Source: Leeia aquatica (GTDB lineage Bacteria; Pseudomonadota; Gammaproteobacteria; Burkholderiales; Leeiaceae). Taken from it: a stretch of DNA of 64,000 nt. Below the pieces are notes generated by a model that saw nothing but the letters and a program-made list of their open reading frames with translations, did not search any database and had not been told where the DNA came from. Of the stretch, positions 8,900-16,946 are shown piece by piece. A program made the position numbers and the translations under genes. The stretch lies in contig NZ_JABAIM010000001.1 of the NCBI RefSeq assembly GCF_012641365.1, forward strand, positions 1,426,001 to 1,490,000, written 5' to 3'. Every line of letters starts with the position of its first letter. The stretch's first letter is position 1.

Positions 8900-10303
8900 A
8901 TGCCCAAACAAACCATCAAGAAACTCAGTCTGGTCCTCTTGGGGGCCGGTATTGGCATTACAGCCAGCGTCAGCCTCCACCTCTACGCCGACAAGGCGGC
9001 CACCCCGCCTGCCAAACCGGGCAATGTACTGCCGGTGGCCGAGCTGCAGGAATTCGTTCAGGTCTATAGCCGGATCAAGGATGTCTACGTTGAGCCGGTA
9101 GAAGACAAGAAGCTGATCCGCGAGGCCATCAACGGCATGCTGACCGGGCTGGACCCGCACTCGACCTATCTGGACGAAACCGGCTTCAAGGAACTGACCG
9201 AGGACACCAAGGGTGAATTCGGCGGCCTCGGGCTGGAGGTCGGGATGGAAGACGGGCTGGTCCGCGTGACCTCCCCGATCGACGATACGCCTGCCGCCCG
9301 CGCTGGCATCAAGGCGGGGGATTTCATCGTCAAGATCGACGATACCCCGGTCAAGGGCCTGACGCTGGACGACGCAGTCAAGCGCATGCGCGGCAAGCCG
9401 GATACCAGCATCACGCTGACCATCTTCCGCAAGACCGAGACCAAGCCACTGGTGCTGACGCTCAAGCGCGCCGTGATCAAGGTGGCCAGCGTCAAATCCC
9501 GCCTGCTGGAAGCGGGCTACGGCTATGTGCGCCTGACCCAGTTCAAGGAGCGCAGCACCGAAGACGTCGCCAAGGCCATCGACAGCCTGTACAAGGAAAA
9601 CAAGGCACCGCTGAAAGGCCTGGTGCTGGACCTGCGCAATGATCCGGGTGGCCTGCTGACCAGCGCCGTCGGCGTGTCGGCGCTGTTCCTGCCGGAGAAG
9701 GCACTGGTGGTGTACACCGATGGTCGCGCGCAGGATTCCAAGTTCAAGTACTACGCCAGCCGTGAGTTCTACGCACCGCGCGCCACGCTGGCCAGCGGTG
9801 ACCCGGTCAAGCTGGCACCGAAGGAAGTCAAGGACGTTCCGCTGGTGGTGCTGGTCAACGGCGGCACCGCTTCAGCCTCCGAAATCGTGTCGGGTGCACT
9901 GCAGGATCACAAGCGTGCGGTTGTCGTCGGCACCCAGACCTTCGGTAAAGGCTCGGTGCAGACCGTGCTGCAGCTGAGCCCGACCACCGCCATCAAGCTG
10001 ACCACCGCGCGTTACTTCACGCCGAATGGCCGTTCGATCCAGGCCCAGGGCATCAAGCCGGATGTCGAGGCAGAAGAGGCCACGGTCAGCAGTGCGGAAA
10101 ACAATGCCTTGCGCATTCGTGAAGCCGATCTGGAGCACCATCTGGATAACCCGAATGGCGCACCCGCCGACCCTGCAACCAAGCCGGTCGACCCCGCTGA
10201 AGCGAGCAAGGCAAAAGATGCTGCACAGGAAACCCGCAAGGACTACCAGCTGACGCAAGCCTTGAACGTGCTGAAGGTACAGCAGATTCTGCTGAAAAAA
10301 TAA
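8900..10303 (+). CDS. ctpA: S41 carboxy-terminal processing protease
   Basis: A 467-residue periplasmic serine protease of the CtpA/Prc family that trims or degrades envelope proteins from their C-termini. Order: N-terminal signal anchor (residues 8-27), PDZ domain with the GEFGGLGLEVG region (about 107-190), S41 core, and a charged C-terminal tail. The catalytic Ser lies in GGTASASEI and the catalytic Lys in TFGKGSVQ, about 26 residues later, as expected for the Ser-Lys dyad. The ATG at 8900 has AGGA 9 bases upstream; an in-frame start at 8828 would add 24 residues before the signal anchor. Confidence 0.93.
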   Translation: MPKQTIKKLSLVLLGAGIGITASVSLHLYADKAATPPAKPGNVLPVAELQEFVQVYSRIKDVYVEPVEDKKLIREAINGMLTGLDPHSTYLDETGFKELTEDTKGEFGGLGLEVGMEDGLVRVTSPIDDTPAARAGIKAGDFIVKIDDTPVKGLTLDDAVKRMRGKPDTSITLTIFRKTETKPLVLTLKRAVIKVASVKSRLLEAGYGYVRLTQFKERSTEDVAKAIDSLYKENKAPLKGLVLDLRNDPGGLLTSAVGVSALFLPEKALVVYTDGRAQDSKFKYYASREFYAPRATLASGDPVKLAPKEVKDVPLVVLVNGGTASASEIVSGALQDHKRAVVVGTQTFGKGSVQTVLQLSPTTAIKLTTARYFTPNGRSIQAQGIKPDVEAEEATVSSAENNALRIREADLEHHLDNPNGAPADPATKPVDPAEASKAKDAAQETRKDYQLTQALNVLKVQQILLKK

Positions 10304-10325
10304 GCAGATATCACAGCAATATGCC

Positions 10326-10353
10326 GCCGGGTTACACGCGCGTGTAACCCGGC
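10326..10353. repeat. 28-bp perfect palindrome between ctpA and the PilJ-domain gene
   Basis: GCCGGGTTACACGC followed at once by its exact reverse complement, with no spacer. There is no T-run on either side, so it is not a typical intrinsic terminator. It ends 44 bases before the next start codon and could be an operator for a dimeric repressor or a cruciform; neither can be shown from sequence alone. Confidence 0.7.
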
Positions 10354-10397
10354 GCGTGCATACTGCGGTGCATCATTTGATTGCACCGGAGTAAGCC

Positions 10398-11171
10398 ATG
10401 CCCCGCCTCGCCTTGTACCGTCCCTTTTCCCTGCTGATGGCGCTGGTGTTGACCATCGTCGCCAGCGTACATGCCGAAGCCACCCTGCAAGCCGGTACCA
10501 GTGACCTCAACAAAGCCGGGCAGTTGCGCATGCTGTCGCAGCGTGTCGCTAAGCTGGCCCTGCAGCAGCGCCTCAATATCCTGCCGGACCGCACCCGACA
10601 GGAAATGGCACAGAGCATCAGCCAGTTCGACAGCCTGCTGGCCGACCTGAACCGCCTGAATACCCTGCCCCGCCTGGTACGTCCGCTCGCCGGAGTCAGC
10701 CGCCGCTGGAGCGAGCTGAAACCGCAGCTTGGTCTGGCCGACCCGGATACCCTGCACGTGTTCAGCGAAGACCTGACGCTGGCCATCTCGCAAATCACCA
10801 ATATCCTGGAAGACGAAACCGGCACCCAGAGTGGCCGCCTGGTCGATCTGGCGCAGCGCCAGACCATGCTGTCGCAACGCATGGCCAAGCTCTACCTGCT
10901 GAACCAGCTGGGGCGCAATACATCGGTGGACTTGCAGATCACCCGCTCAGAATTTCTCACCGCCTTGAACGAACTCAACGGCGCGCAGCAAAATACCCAG
11001 CGCATCCGCGGCCAGCTGGAACTGGCCAAGGGGCAATGGTTCTTCTACGAGAAGGCCATTGCCGTGCCGCGCAGCACGGATCTCTCCCGGCTGGAAAACG
11101 TTGCCACCACGTCCGAGCGCATCAGCCAGGTGATGCTGGAAATCGTTGGCGATTACCGCAAGCTGTACTAA
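10398..11171 (+). CDS. secreted PilJ-type (MCP N-terminal) domain protein
   Basis: A 257-residue protein with signal peptide (residues 1-26, ending SVHA) and two copies of the helical PilJ/NarX-type sensor motif: LSQRVAKL at 46-53 and LSQRMAKL at 158-165. In PilJ and NarX this domain is the extracytoplasmic input module of a membrane receptor, but here there is no transmembrane helix after it and no signalling domain, so it stands alone as a periplasmic protein. Its partner and ligand are unknown. GGAG precedes the ATG. A perfect palindrome upstream and a hairpin downstream suggest it is a separate transcription unit. Confidence 0.8.
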   Translation: MPRLALYRPFSLLMALVLTIVASVHAEATLQAGTSDLNKAGQLRMLSQRVAKLALQQRLNILPDRTRQEMAQSISQFDSLLADLNRLNTLPRLVRPLAGVSRRWSELKPQLGLADPDTLHVFSEDLTLAISQITNILEDETGTQSGRLVDLAQRQTMLSQRMAKLYLLNQLGRNTSVDLQITRSEFLTALNELNGAQQNTQRIRGQLELAKGQWFFYEKAIAVPRSTDLSRLENVATTSERISQVMLEIVGDYRKLY

Positions 11172-11188
11172 GCCCCACATCCGTACCG

Positions 11189-11214
11189 ACCGGCAGCGTT
11201 CCCCCGCTGCCGGT
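11189..11214 (+). terminator. hairpin after PilJ-domain gene
   Basis: ACCGGCAGCG and CGCTGCCGGT form a perfect 10-bp stem with a 6-base loop, followed by only a short TTTGG. Probably a terminator, though the T-tract is weak. Confidence 0.6.
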
Positions 11215-11234
11215 TTGGCGTTATCATCGCGGGC

Positions 11235-11789
11235 ATGACCGCGCTGTTCGATTCTGAGGGCTGGTACCGGCCCGCCACACACCATCCGTCGCCCAATTGC
11301 AATGATCGTCCGGATGGCGAACTGCCATCGCTGATTGTGTTGCACAACATCAGCTTGCCGCCCAACCAGTATGGTGGCCCGGGCATCCTGCAGCTGTTCA
11401 GTAACCAGCTGAACCCGGATGAGCACCCCTACTACGCCACCATCCATACCCTGCGGGTGTCCGCGCATTTCCTGATCCGCCGTGATGGTCAACTGCTGCA
11501 ATTCGTGCCGGTCCTCAAACGCGCCTGGCATGCCGGTGCCTCCCTCTGGCGAGGGCGGGAACAATGCAATGATTTTTCAGTGGGCATTGAGCTGGAAGGC
11601 TGCGATACCGAAGCCTTTACTTCGCAGCAATACCAGCAGTTGAACAACCTGCTGGCGGCCCTGCAACAGCAATGGCCCAGCCTGCAGGCCGTGACCGGCC
11701 ATAGCGACATCGCGCCAGGCCGCAAAACCGACCCCGGCCCCTGCTTCGACTGGCAGCAACTGAACATGCCGCATCAGGCCGCACAATGA
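11235..11789 (+). CDS. ampD: 1,6-anhydro-N-acetylmuramyl-L-alanine amidase AmpD
   Basis: A 184-residue cytoplasmic zinc amidase of the amidase-2 family that removes the peptide from anhydro-muropeptides in peptidoglycan recycling. Zinc ligands correspond to H37 (VLHNIS), H156 (GHSDIAPGRKTDPG) and D166, spaced as in characterised AmpD enzymes (34, 154, 164). No signal peptide is present, as expected. The stop overlaps the start of tcdA by 4 bases. Loss of AmpD in other bacteria raises AmpC beta-lactamase; no ampC or ampR is visible in this window. Confidence 0.95.
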   Translation: MTALFDSEGWYRPATHHPSPNCNDRPDGELPSLIVLHNISLPPNQYGGPGILQLFSNQLNPDEHPYYATIHTLRVSAHFLIRRDGQLLQFVPVLKRAWHAGASLWRGREQCNDFSVGIELEGCDTEAFTSQQYQQLNNLLAALQQQWPSLQAVTGHSDIAPGRKTDPGPCFDWQQLNMPHQAAQ

Positions 11790-12580
11790 GCAGCGTAGAC
11801 ACCCTGGATCATGACCCGCATCAGCTGGCGCGCCGCTTTGGCGGGGTCGGTCGGCTCTATGGGCAGGCCGCACAGCAGGCCTTTGCCAGCGCCCACATTG
11901 CCATCATCGGTATTGGCGGGGTGGGCAGCTGGGTGGCGGAAGCACTGGCGCGCAGCGGCGTCGGCCAGCTGACGCTGATCGACCTTGATAACGTGGCCGT
12001 CTCCAACACCAACCGGCAGGTTCACGCGCTGGAGGGTAGCTTCGGCCAAGCCAAGGTGGATGCCATGGCGGCACGCATTCAGGCCATTCACCCGGCTTGC
12101 CGGGTGCATACGGTGGAAGATTTCTTGAGTCCGGACAATCTGGCCGCGCTGCTGCTGGATGGGCCCGGTGGCCGCCCCCAGCTGGTGATCGACGCCATGG
12201 ACCAGGTACGCACCAAGGCGGCGCTGGTGGCCTGGTGCCGACAGCAGCGCTTGCCCTTGCTGGTATCAGGCGGTGCCGGTGGGAAACAGGATCCGGCACT
12301 GATCACCCACGGTGATCTGGCCGACACCCGGCAAGACCCGCTACTGGCCAAACTGCGCACCCTGCTGCGGCGCGAGCATGGCTTTGCCAAAGGCGGCGCT
12401 GGCCGCATGGGGGTAATGTGTGTCTACTCCACCGAACCGCTGCAACAGGCTGTCGAGTGTGAGGTGGATGGGAGCGCCGGGCTCAATTGTGCAGGCTATG
12501 GTTCCGCTGTGGTGGTAACGGCCACCGTTGGCCTGCGGCTGGCCGCGCTGGCCCTGCAACGCCTGCAGGGCAAACGCTAA
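11786..12580 (+). CDS. tcdA: tRNA threonylcarbamoyladenosine dehydratase TcdA
   Basis: A 264-residue E1-like adenylating enzyme that cyclises t6A37 of tRNA to ct6A. The nucleotide-binding motif IIGIGGVGSW is at about residues 35-44, followed by DLDNVAVSNTNRQ; the late GVMCVYSTEP region is typical of the family. The start overlaps ampD by 4 bases (ATGA). Its TAA stop codon is one copy of the 3-bp duplication flanking the MITE-like element that follows, so the insertion lies directly at the gene end without damaging it. Confidence 0.93.
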   Translation: MSSVDTLDHDPHQLARRFGGVGRLYGQAAQQAFASAHIAIIGIGGVGSWVAEALARSGVGQLTLIDLDNVAVSNTNRQVHALEGSFGQAKVDAMAARIQAIHPACRVHTVEDFLSPDNLAALLLDGPGGRPQLVIDAMDQVRTKAALVAWCRQQRLPLLVSGGAGGKQDPALITHGDLADTRQDPLLAKLRTLLRREHGFAKGGAGRMGVMCVYSTEPLQQAVECEVDGSAGLNCAGYGSAVVVTATVGLRLAALALQRLQGKR

Positions 12581-12724
12581 GAACCTGTCCATGGTCTGCA
12601 TGCAGGACAGCGATGCGGCGTTGAAAATCACTTCGGAATGCTCATTTACACCCAGTAAACGCCGCATCCTCAGTCGTTTTCGCCTTGCCTCGCCCTCGCT
12701 CGCGAGAGCATAGACAAGTTCTAA
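12578..12724. mobile_element. MITE-like element with terminal inverted repeats and TAA duplication
   Basis: A 141-bp non-coding element (12581-12721) bounded by TAA at 12578-12580 and 12722-12724. The ends are imperfect inverted repeats: the left end GAACCTGTCCATGGTCT matches the reverse complement of the right end (GAACTTGTCTATGCTCT) at 14 of 17 positions. No transposase gene fits inside. It separates the convergent genes tcdA and queC. Interpreted as a non-autonomous transposable element; its parent transposase family is not identified. Confidence 0.7.
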
Positions 12725-12727
12725 GAC

Positions 12728-13423
12728 TCAGCTTGCTGCCGGGGTCACCCCAGCCTGATAGCGGGTGGGGTCGGCCACACCAGCCGCCACAAAGCCCGCA
12801 TGGCGGATACGGCAGCTGTCGCACACACCGCAAGCTGCGCCCGCCGTATCTGCCTGATAGCACGATACGGTGAGGCTGTAATCCACCCCCAGCGCCACAC
12901 CTTGCCGGATGATGTCGGATTTCGGCAGGTCAATCAGCGGGGTCAGCAGCTGGAGGCGCTCACCTTCCACCCCGGTCTTGGTCGCCAGATTGGCCATCGT
13001 CTCATAGGCGGCGATGTATTCCGGACGACAATCCGGGTAGCCGGAGTAGTCCACCGCATTGACCCCGATACCGATGGCCCCGGCGTGCAGCACTTCCGCC
13101 CATGCCAGCGCCACCGACAGCAACACGGTATTGCGTGCCGGTACATAGGTCACCGGAATGCCGCTGCTGCCCTCGGTCGGCACGGCGATGCTGGTGTCGG
13201 TCAAGGCCGAACCGCCGAACAGCGAGAGGTCCAGCTTGACGACCCGGTGATCCGCCGCACCCAGTGCGCGCGCCACCTTGGCCGCCGCGTCCAGCTCGGC
13301 ACGGTGACGCTGGCCGTAATCAAAACTGAGTGCATACACCTCAAAGCCTTGCGCCTTGACCATTGCCAGCACTGTGGCGGAATCCAGCCCGCCCGACAAT
13401 AACACCACCGCTTTACGGTTCAT
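12728..13423 (-). CDS. queC: 7-cyano-7-deazaguanine synthase QueC
   Basis: A 231-residue PP-loop ATPase that converts 7-carboxy-7-deazaguanine to preQ0 in queuosine synthesis. The PP-loop [14 protein letters not shown] is at the N-terminus and the C-terminal zinc site is intact, with Cys spaced as C-x8-C-x2-C-x2-C (in SCYQAD and CGVCDSC). The ATG at 13423 with AAGGA upstream was chosen; an in-frame start 27 bases earlier adds nine unlikely residues. It follows queE on the same strand with 27 bases between, forming a queE-queC pair. Confidence 0.95.
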   Translation of the reverse strand: MNRKAVVLLSGGLDSATVLAMVKAQGFEVYALSFDYGQRHRAELDAAAKVARALGAADHRVVKLDLSLFGGSALTDTSIAVPTEGSSGIPVTYVPARNTVLLSVALAWAEVLHAGAIGIGVNAVDYSGYPDCRPEYIAAYETMANLATKTGVEGERLQLLTPLIDLPKSDIIRQGVALGVDYSLTVSCYQADTAGAACGVCDSCRIRHAGFVAAGVADPTRYQAGVTPAAS

Positions 13424-13450
13424 CCTGCTTCCTTTCCAGACGAGACGCAC

Positions 13451-14101
13451 TCAAACGCCCGGCTTCTCGCCCCATAAAATCTTGTGCAATTGCACCTGCA
13501 TGCGTACCGGCAAGCCATCGCGCACAATCCAGCCTGCCAGGTCGGTGGGCGACACGCCCTGCCAGACCGGCGAGAACAGCACCGGGCAACGCCCAGCCAG
13601 CTGATGCTGCTCCACCTGCTGCCGCGCCCACTGGTAGTCAGCTTCGCTGGTCAGCACAAATTTCAGTTCATCCTGCGCTGTCAGCAGGGGCAGGTTATCC
13701 CAGCAGTTTTTGTCCACTTCGCCGGAGCCTGGCGTTTTCAGGTCGACAATGCGCGACACGCGCGGGTCGACCTCACCAATCGGCATGGCGCCACTGGTTT
13801 CCAGCGACACCGAGTAACCAGCATCACACAGTGCGGTGAGCAACGGCAGGCAGTTGCGCTGCGCCAGCGGCTCACCGCCCGTCACACACACGGTACGGGT
13901 CGGGTGTTTGGCTACCTCGTCCAGAATACGGTCAAAATGCCAGGTTTCGCCACCGTAGAAGGCGTACTCGCTGTCGCAATAGCCGCAACGCAATGGACAG
14001 CCCGTCAAACGGATAAAGACCGTGGGCAGGCCTACCCGGCTGGATTCCCCTTGCAGGGAAAAGAAAATTTCGGTCAGCCGTACGGAATCCGGACGCGCCA
14101 T
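13451..14101 (-). CDS. queE: 7-carboxy-7-deazaguanine synthase QueE
   Basis: A 216-residue radical-SAM enzyme catalysing ring contraction of 6-carboxytetrahydropterin to 7-carboxy-7-deazaguanine. The [4Fe-4S] motif CPLRCGYC (CX3CX2C) is at about residues 30-37, preceded by FFSLQGES and followed by VTGGEPLAQ, the SAM-binding GGE region. The ATG at 14101 gives the conserved N-terminus; an upstream in-frame start adds 22 Arg/Cys-rich residues with no homology. First gene of the queE-queC unit; queD is not in the window. Confidence 0.94.
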   Translation of the reverse strand: MARPDSVRLTEIFFSLQGESSRVGLPTVFIRLTGCPLRCGYCDSEYAFYGGETWHFDRILDEVAKHPTRTVCVTGGEPLAQRNCLPLLTALCDAGYSVSLETSGAMPIGEVDPRVSRIVDLKTPGSGEVDKNCWDNLPLLTAQDELKFVLTSEADYQWARQQVEQHQLAGRCPVLFSPVWQGVSPTDLAGWIVRDGLPVRMQVQLHKILWGEKPGV

Positions 14102-14156
14102 AGTGCACCTCTTGCCACGGCGGCATCCCCTTGCCACTCGCAGCCCCAAAAGACAA

Positions 14157-14181
14157 CGGCAGACCACCTCGTGGTCTGCCG
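14157..14181 (-). terminator. hairpin after the Tol-Pal operon
   Basis: A perfect 11-bp stem CGGCAGACCAC / GTGGTCTGCCG with a 3-base loop. On the minus strand it is followed by TTGTCTTTT, so it may terminate the tol-pal-cpoB transcript before queE. Confidence 0.6.
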
Positions 14182-14251
14182 GGGATACAAATTATCGCAA
14201 AAACAGGCGCTTGGGAAAAGCCCCACCTGCCAGGCGGACTCAGTCTGGCCC

Positions 14252-15046
14252 TTACTTCAGACTGGCCAGCCGTTTCTTGCCCTGCTCGGCTGCACTGCTG
14301 AGCGGATACTTGGCCACCAGGGTTTCCAGCGTACGCCGTGCCGCTGCCGTATCCCCCATCTCCTGCTGGGCGGTGGCCATGTTCAGCATGGCATCCGGCA
14401 CCTTGCCACTGTCAGGCCAGGTGCTGATCAGCTTTTGCTGCTCGGCCACCGCACGCTTGTAATCACGCTGCGCCGAGTAGGCATTGCCAATCCAGTACTG
14501 TGCATTGGGGGCCAACTTGCTGCCGGGATAGTTCTTCAGGAATGCGGAAAACAGACTGATCGAACCCGGATAATCCCCGACACGGAATTTGGCAAAACCC
14601 GCATCATAGGCTGCATTTTCCTGAGCAGGGTCCGCACTCACCGTCACCGGTTGCGGCGCTGTCGTTGCCGCGGGCGTGGTGGCAACGGGGGCAACCCCGC
14701 CCTGCTCCAGCTTGCGCAAGCGGGTATCGGTATCCAGATACAGGTCCTTCTGCCGCTTTTCACCCTCCGCCAGCAGATGGGCTTGCTCTTCCAGCTTGCC
14801 GTTCAGCTTGGCCACTTCGCTGTTCAGCTGTTCAATGCGGGCTGCCAGCTCCAGCAGCTTCTGGTTATTCAGCAAGCTCTCCAGCTTGGCGACGCGGTCG
14901 CTCAACTGCTGGATCACCACCTTCTGTTCGGCAATCTGCTTGCGGGCCTCATCATCGTCAAACAGACCCGCCTGGCCAGGCAATGCCCATGCCAGCAGCA
15001 ACAGGCCCGGCAGCACACGCCGGGCATAGCTTGGCCATGCAATCAT
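14252..15046 (-). CDS. cpoB: Tol-Pal system protein CpoB (YbgF)
   Basis: A 264-residue periplasmic protein: signal peptide (1-26), N-terminal trimerising coiled coil (about 30-95), Ala/Thr-rich linker, and C-terminal TPR domain (about 140-260; YDAGFAKFRVGDYPGSISLF starts the first repeat). In E. coli CpoB couples outer-membrane constriction by Tol-Pal to PBP1B during division. Last gene of the tol operon; its AAGGA ribosome-binding site overlaps the end of pal, 3 bases upstream. Confidence 0.93.
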   Translation of the reverse strand: MIAWPSYARRVLPGLLLLAWALPGQAGLFDDDEARKQIAEQKVVIQQLSDRVAKLESLLNNQKLLELAARIEQLNSEVAKLNGKLEEQAHLLAEGEKRQKDLYLDTDTRLRKLEQGGVAPVATTPAATTAPQPVTVSADPAQENAAYDAGFAKFRVGDYPGSISLFSAFLKNYPGSKLAPNAQYWIGNAYSAQRDYKRAVAEQQKLISTWPDSGKVPDAMLNMATAQQEMGDTAAARRTLETLVAKYPLSSAAEQGKKRLASLK

Positions 15047-15049
15047 GGT

Positions 15050-15580
15050 TTACTGTCCTTGGTAGACGAAGTCTGCACGGCGATTCTGGCCGTAGCATTC
15101 TTCGGTTTTTTCTTCACAACGCGGCTTTTCTTCACCCAGGCTGACGGCCTCAACGCGGCTGCCATCTGCGCCCAACAGTTCCAGCGCTTCCTTCACCGCA
15201 TTGGCCCGCTTCTGCCCCAATGACAGGTTGTACTCACGGCTACCACGCTCATCGGCATTGCCTTGCACCAGTAGCTTGAGCACGCCATTTTTCTTCAGAA
15301 AGGCGGCATGTGCCTCGATCAGCGCCTTGAATTCGTCCTTGACCGAATACTGGTCATAGTCGAAGAACACGCTGCCAGCGGGTGCACCCATCTTGTCACC
15401 GTTCTGGTTGTCCAGGTTCACCTGGGCCATCTTGCCGTCGTCCACTTTTCCGGTGGTATTCGAAGTGTTGCCATTGCGGTTTTCCACCGGCGCACCGCCA
15501 TTGGATGGTGCATTGCTGCTGGAACACGCCACCAGCATACTGGCCAGCAAGACACTGCCTGCGAATTTCATGATCTGCAT
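15050..15580 (-). CDS. pal: peptidoglycan-associated lipoprotein Pal
   Basis: A 176-residue outer-membrane lipoprotein. The lipobox ends at LVAC (Cys about residue 19). The OmpA-like peptidoglycan-binding domain (about 65-175) has the motif NADERGSREYN, whose Asp and Arg bind diaminopimelate, and the signature GQKRANAV. Pal anchors the outer membrane to peptidoglycan and is handled by TolB. AGGAG 7 bases before the ATG supports the start. Confidence 0.96.
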   Translation of the reverse strand: MQIMKFAGSVLLASMLVACSSSNAPSNGGAPVENRNGNTSNTTGKVDDGKMAQVNLDNQNGDKMGAPAGSVFFDYDQYSVKDEFKALIEAHAAFLKKNGVLKLLVQGNADERGSREYNLSLGQKRANAVKEALELLGADGSRVEAVSLGEEKPRCEEKTEECYGQNRRADFVYQGQ

Positions 15581-15634
15581 TACGTTGCTCCTGTCAGTTC
15601 GGGCAAGCTGCTGCCCGGGGTCTGGGCGTCATCC

Positions 15635-16918
15635 TTAGCGGATGTACGGCCCCCATGCCGGTTCACGTACATCCCCAGCCAGTTCGGTCAACTTCATTTT
15701 GACGCGGCCATCAATCGACACCGCCGCCAGTACACCTCGCCCCCCCTGCTGGGTGGCGTAAAGAATCATCTTGCTATTGGGCGCAAAGGTGGGCGATTCA
15801 TCATGCCCGGTATCGCTCAGCAGCAGGGTCTGCCGTGTGGCCAGATCCATCAGTGCCACGCGGAACCGCCCCCCGCTGTTCTGGATAAAGGTCATGCTCT
15901 TGCCGTCCGGGCTGATGTCGGGCGATACATTGTAGCCCCCTTCAAACGTCACCCGCCCTACCCCACTACCATCCGCCGCCATGCGGTAAATCTGCGGGCT
16001 ACCGCCCCGGTCGGAGGTGAAATAGATGCTGCCATCTGGCGCATAGGTCGGCTCAGTATCAATGCCGTTGCTGCGGCTTAATCGGCGCGCCTCACCGCCC
16101 TGCACCGGCACACTGTAGACCTGCGACAAGCCGGACTGGGTCAAAACCACCGCCAGCGTGCTGCCATCCGGCGACCACGCCGGGGCGCTGTTGCTGCCCT
16201 TGAAGTTGGCCACCGCCGTCTGATTACCGGTGGAGAGGGATTGCACATATACCACCGGTTTCTTGGCCTGGAAGGATACATAGGCAATGCGGCTGCCATC
16301 CGCAGACCAGCTGGGCGAAATGATCGGTTCACTGCTGGACACCACCGATTGCGGGTTGTAGCCATCAGCATCCGCCACCTGCAGGTGATAACGCTTGCCT
16401 TGGCGCAGCACGTAGGCAATACGGGTGGAGAATACGCCGCGGTCGCCGGTCAGCTTTTCGTAGATATTGTCTGCGATGCGATGCGCCATATTGCGCAGCC
16501 GGTTACTGCCCTGGCTCAGCGCCAGGCCCGACAGCTGCTCGCGGCGCGCCACATCCACCAGCCGGTACTTGATGGTGACGCTGCCATTGGCCTGCGGTTC
16601 AACCACCCCGATCGCCAGCGCCTGCACCCCCAGACGGGACAGCTCATCGAACGACACCTGGCCCAGCTCGGTCGGCGGTACTGCCGGGTTGTAATCCACG
16701 ATCTTGAACAGGCCACTGCGCTGCAGATCGGCCTTGATCACCGGGGTGACCAGCTGTACATAGGTCGATTCCTGCGCGAACGGCGCGATGGCAACCGGAA
16801 TCTGGCTGGCGCCCCCACCCACCACTTCAAAATCCAGCGCCTGGGCCGTGTTGAATGACAACAGCAGCCCCAGCCCCATCAAACCAGCGTGCGCCCAACG
16901 GGCAAGGGTACGAATCAT
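15635..16918 (-). CDS. tolB: Tol-Pal translocation protein TolB
   Basis: A 427-residue periplasmic protein with a signal peptide (about 1-30), an N-terminal TolA-binding alpha/beta domain and a C-terminal beta-propeller with repeated WSPDG-type blades (SWSADGSRIAY, AWSPDGSTLAV, TYAPDGSIYF, DISPDGKSMTF). It binds Pal and TolA to relocate Pal to the septum. The ATG at 16918 with AGGAAAGG upstream was chosen; an in-frame start 69 bases earlier would extend the signal with unlikely sequence. Confidence 0.95.
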   Translation of the reverse strand: MIRTLARWAHAGLMGLGLLLSFNTAQALDFEVVGGGASQIPVAIAPFAQESTYVQLVTPVIKADLQRSGLFKIVDYNPAVPPTELGQVSFDELSRLGVQALAIGVVEPQANGSVTIKYRLVDVARREQLSGLALSQGSNRLRNMAHRIADNIYEKLTGDRGVFSTRIAYVLRQGKRYHLQVADADGYNPQSVVSSSEPIISPSWSADGSRIAYVSFQAKKPVVYVQSLSTGNQTAVANFKGSNSAPAWSPDGSTLAVVLTQSGLSQVYSVPVQGGEARRLSRSNGIDTEPTYAPDGSIYFTSDRGGSPQIYRMAADGSGVGRVTFEGGYNVSPDISPDGKSMTFIQNSGGRFRVALMDLATRQTLLLSDTGHDESPTFAPNSKMILYATQQGGRGVLAAVSIDGRVKMKLTELAGDVREPAWGPYIR

Positions 16919-16946
16919 GTGCGCCTTTCCTGTGTGCTCGCCCGTT

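Noticed and set aside
13484-15223. Open frame of 579 codons on the plus strand
   Set aside because: Antisense to queE, cpoB and pal, which are clear genes; no recognisable domain.
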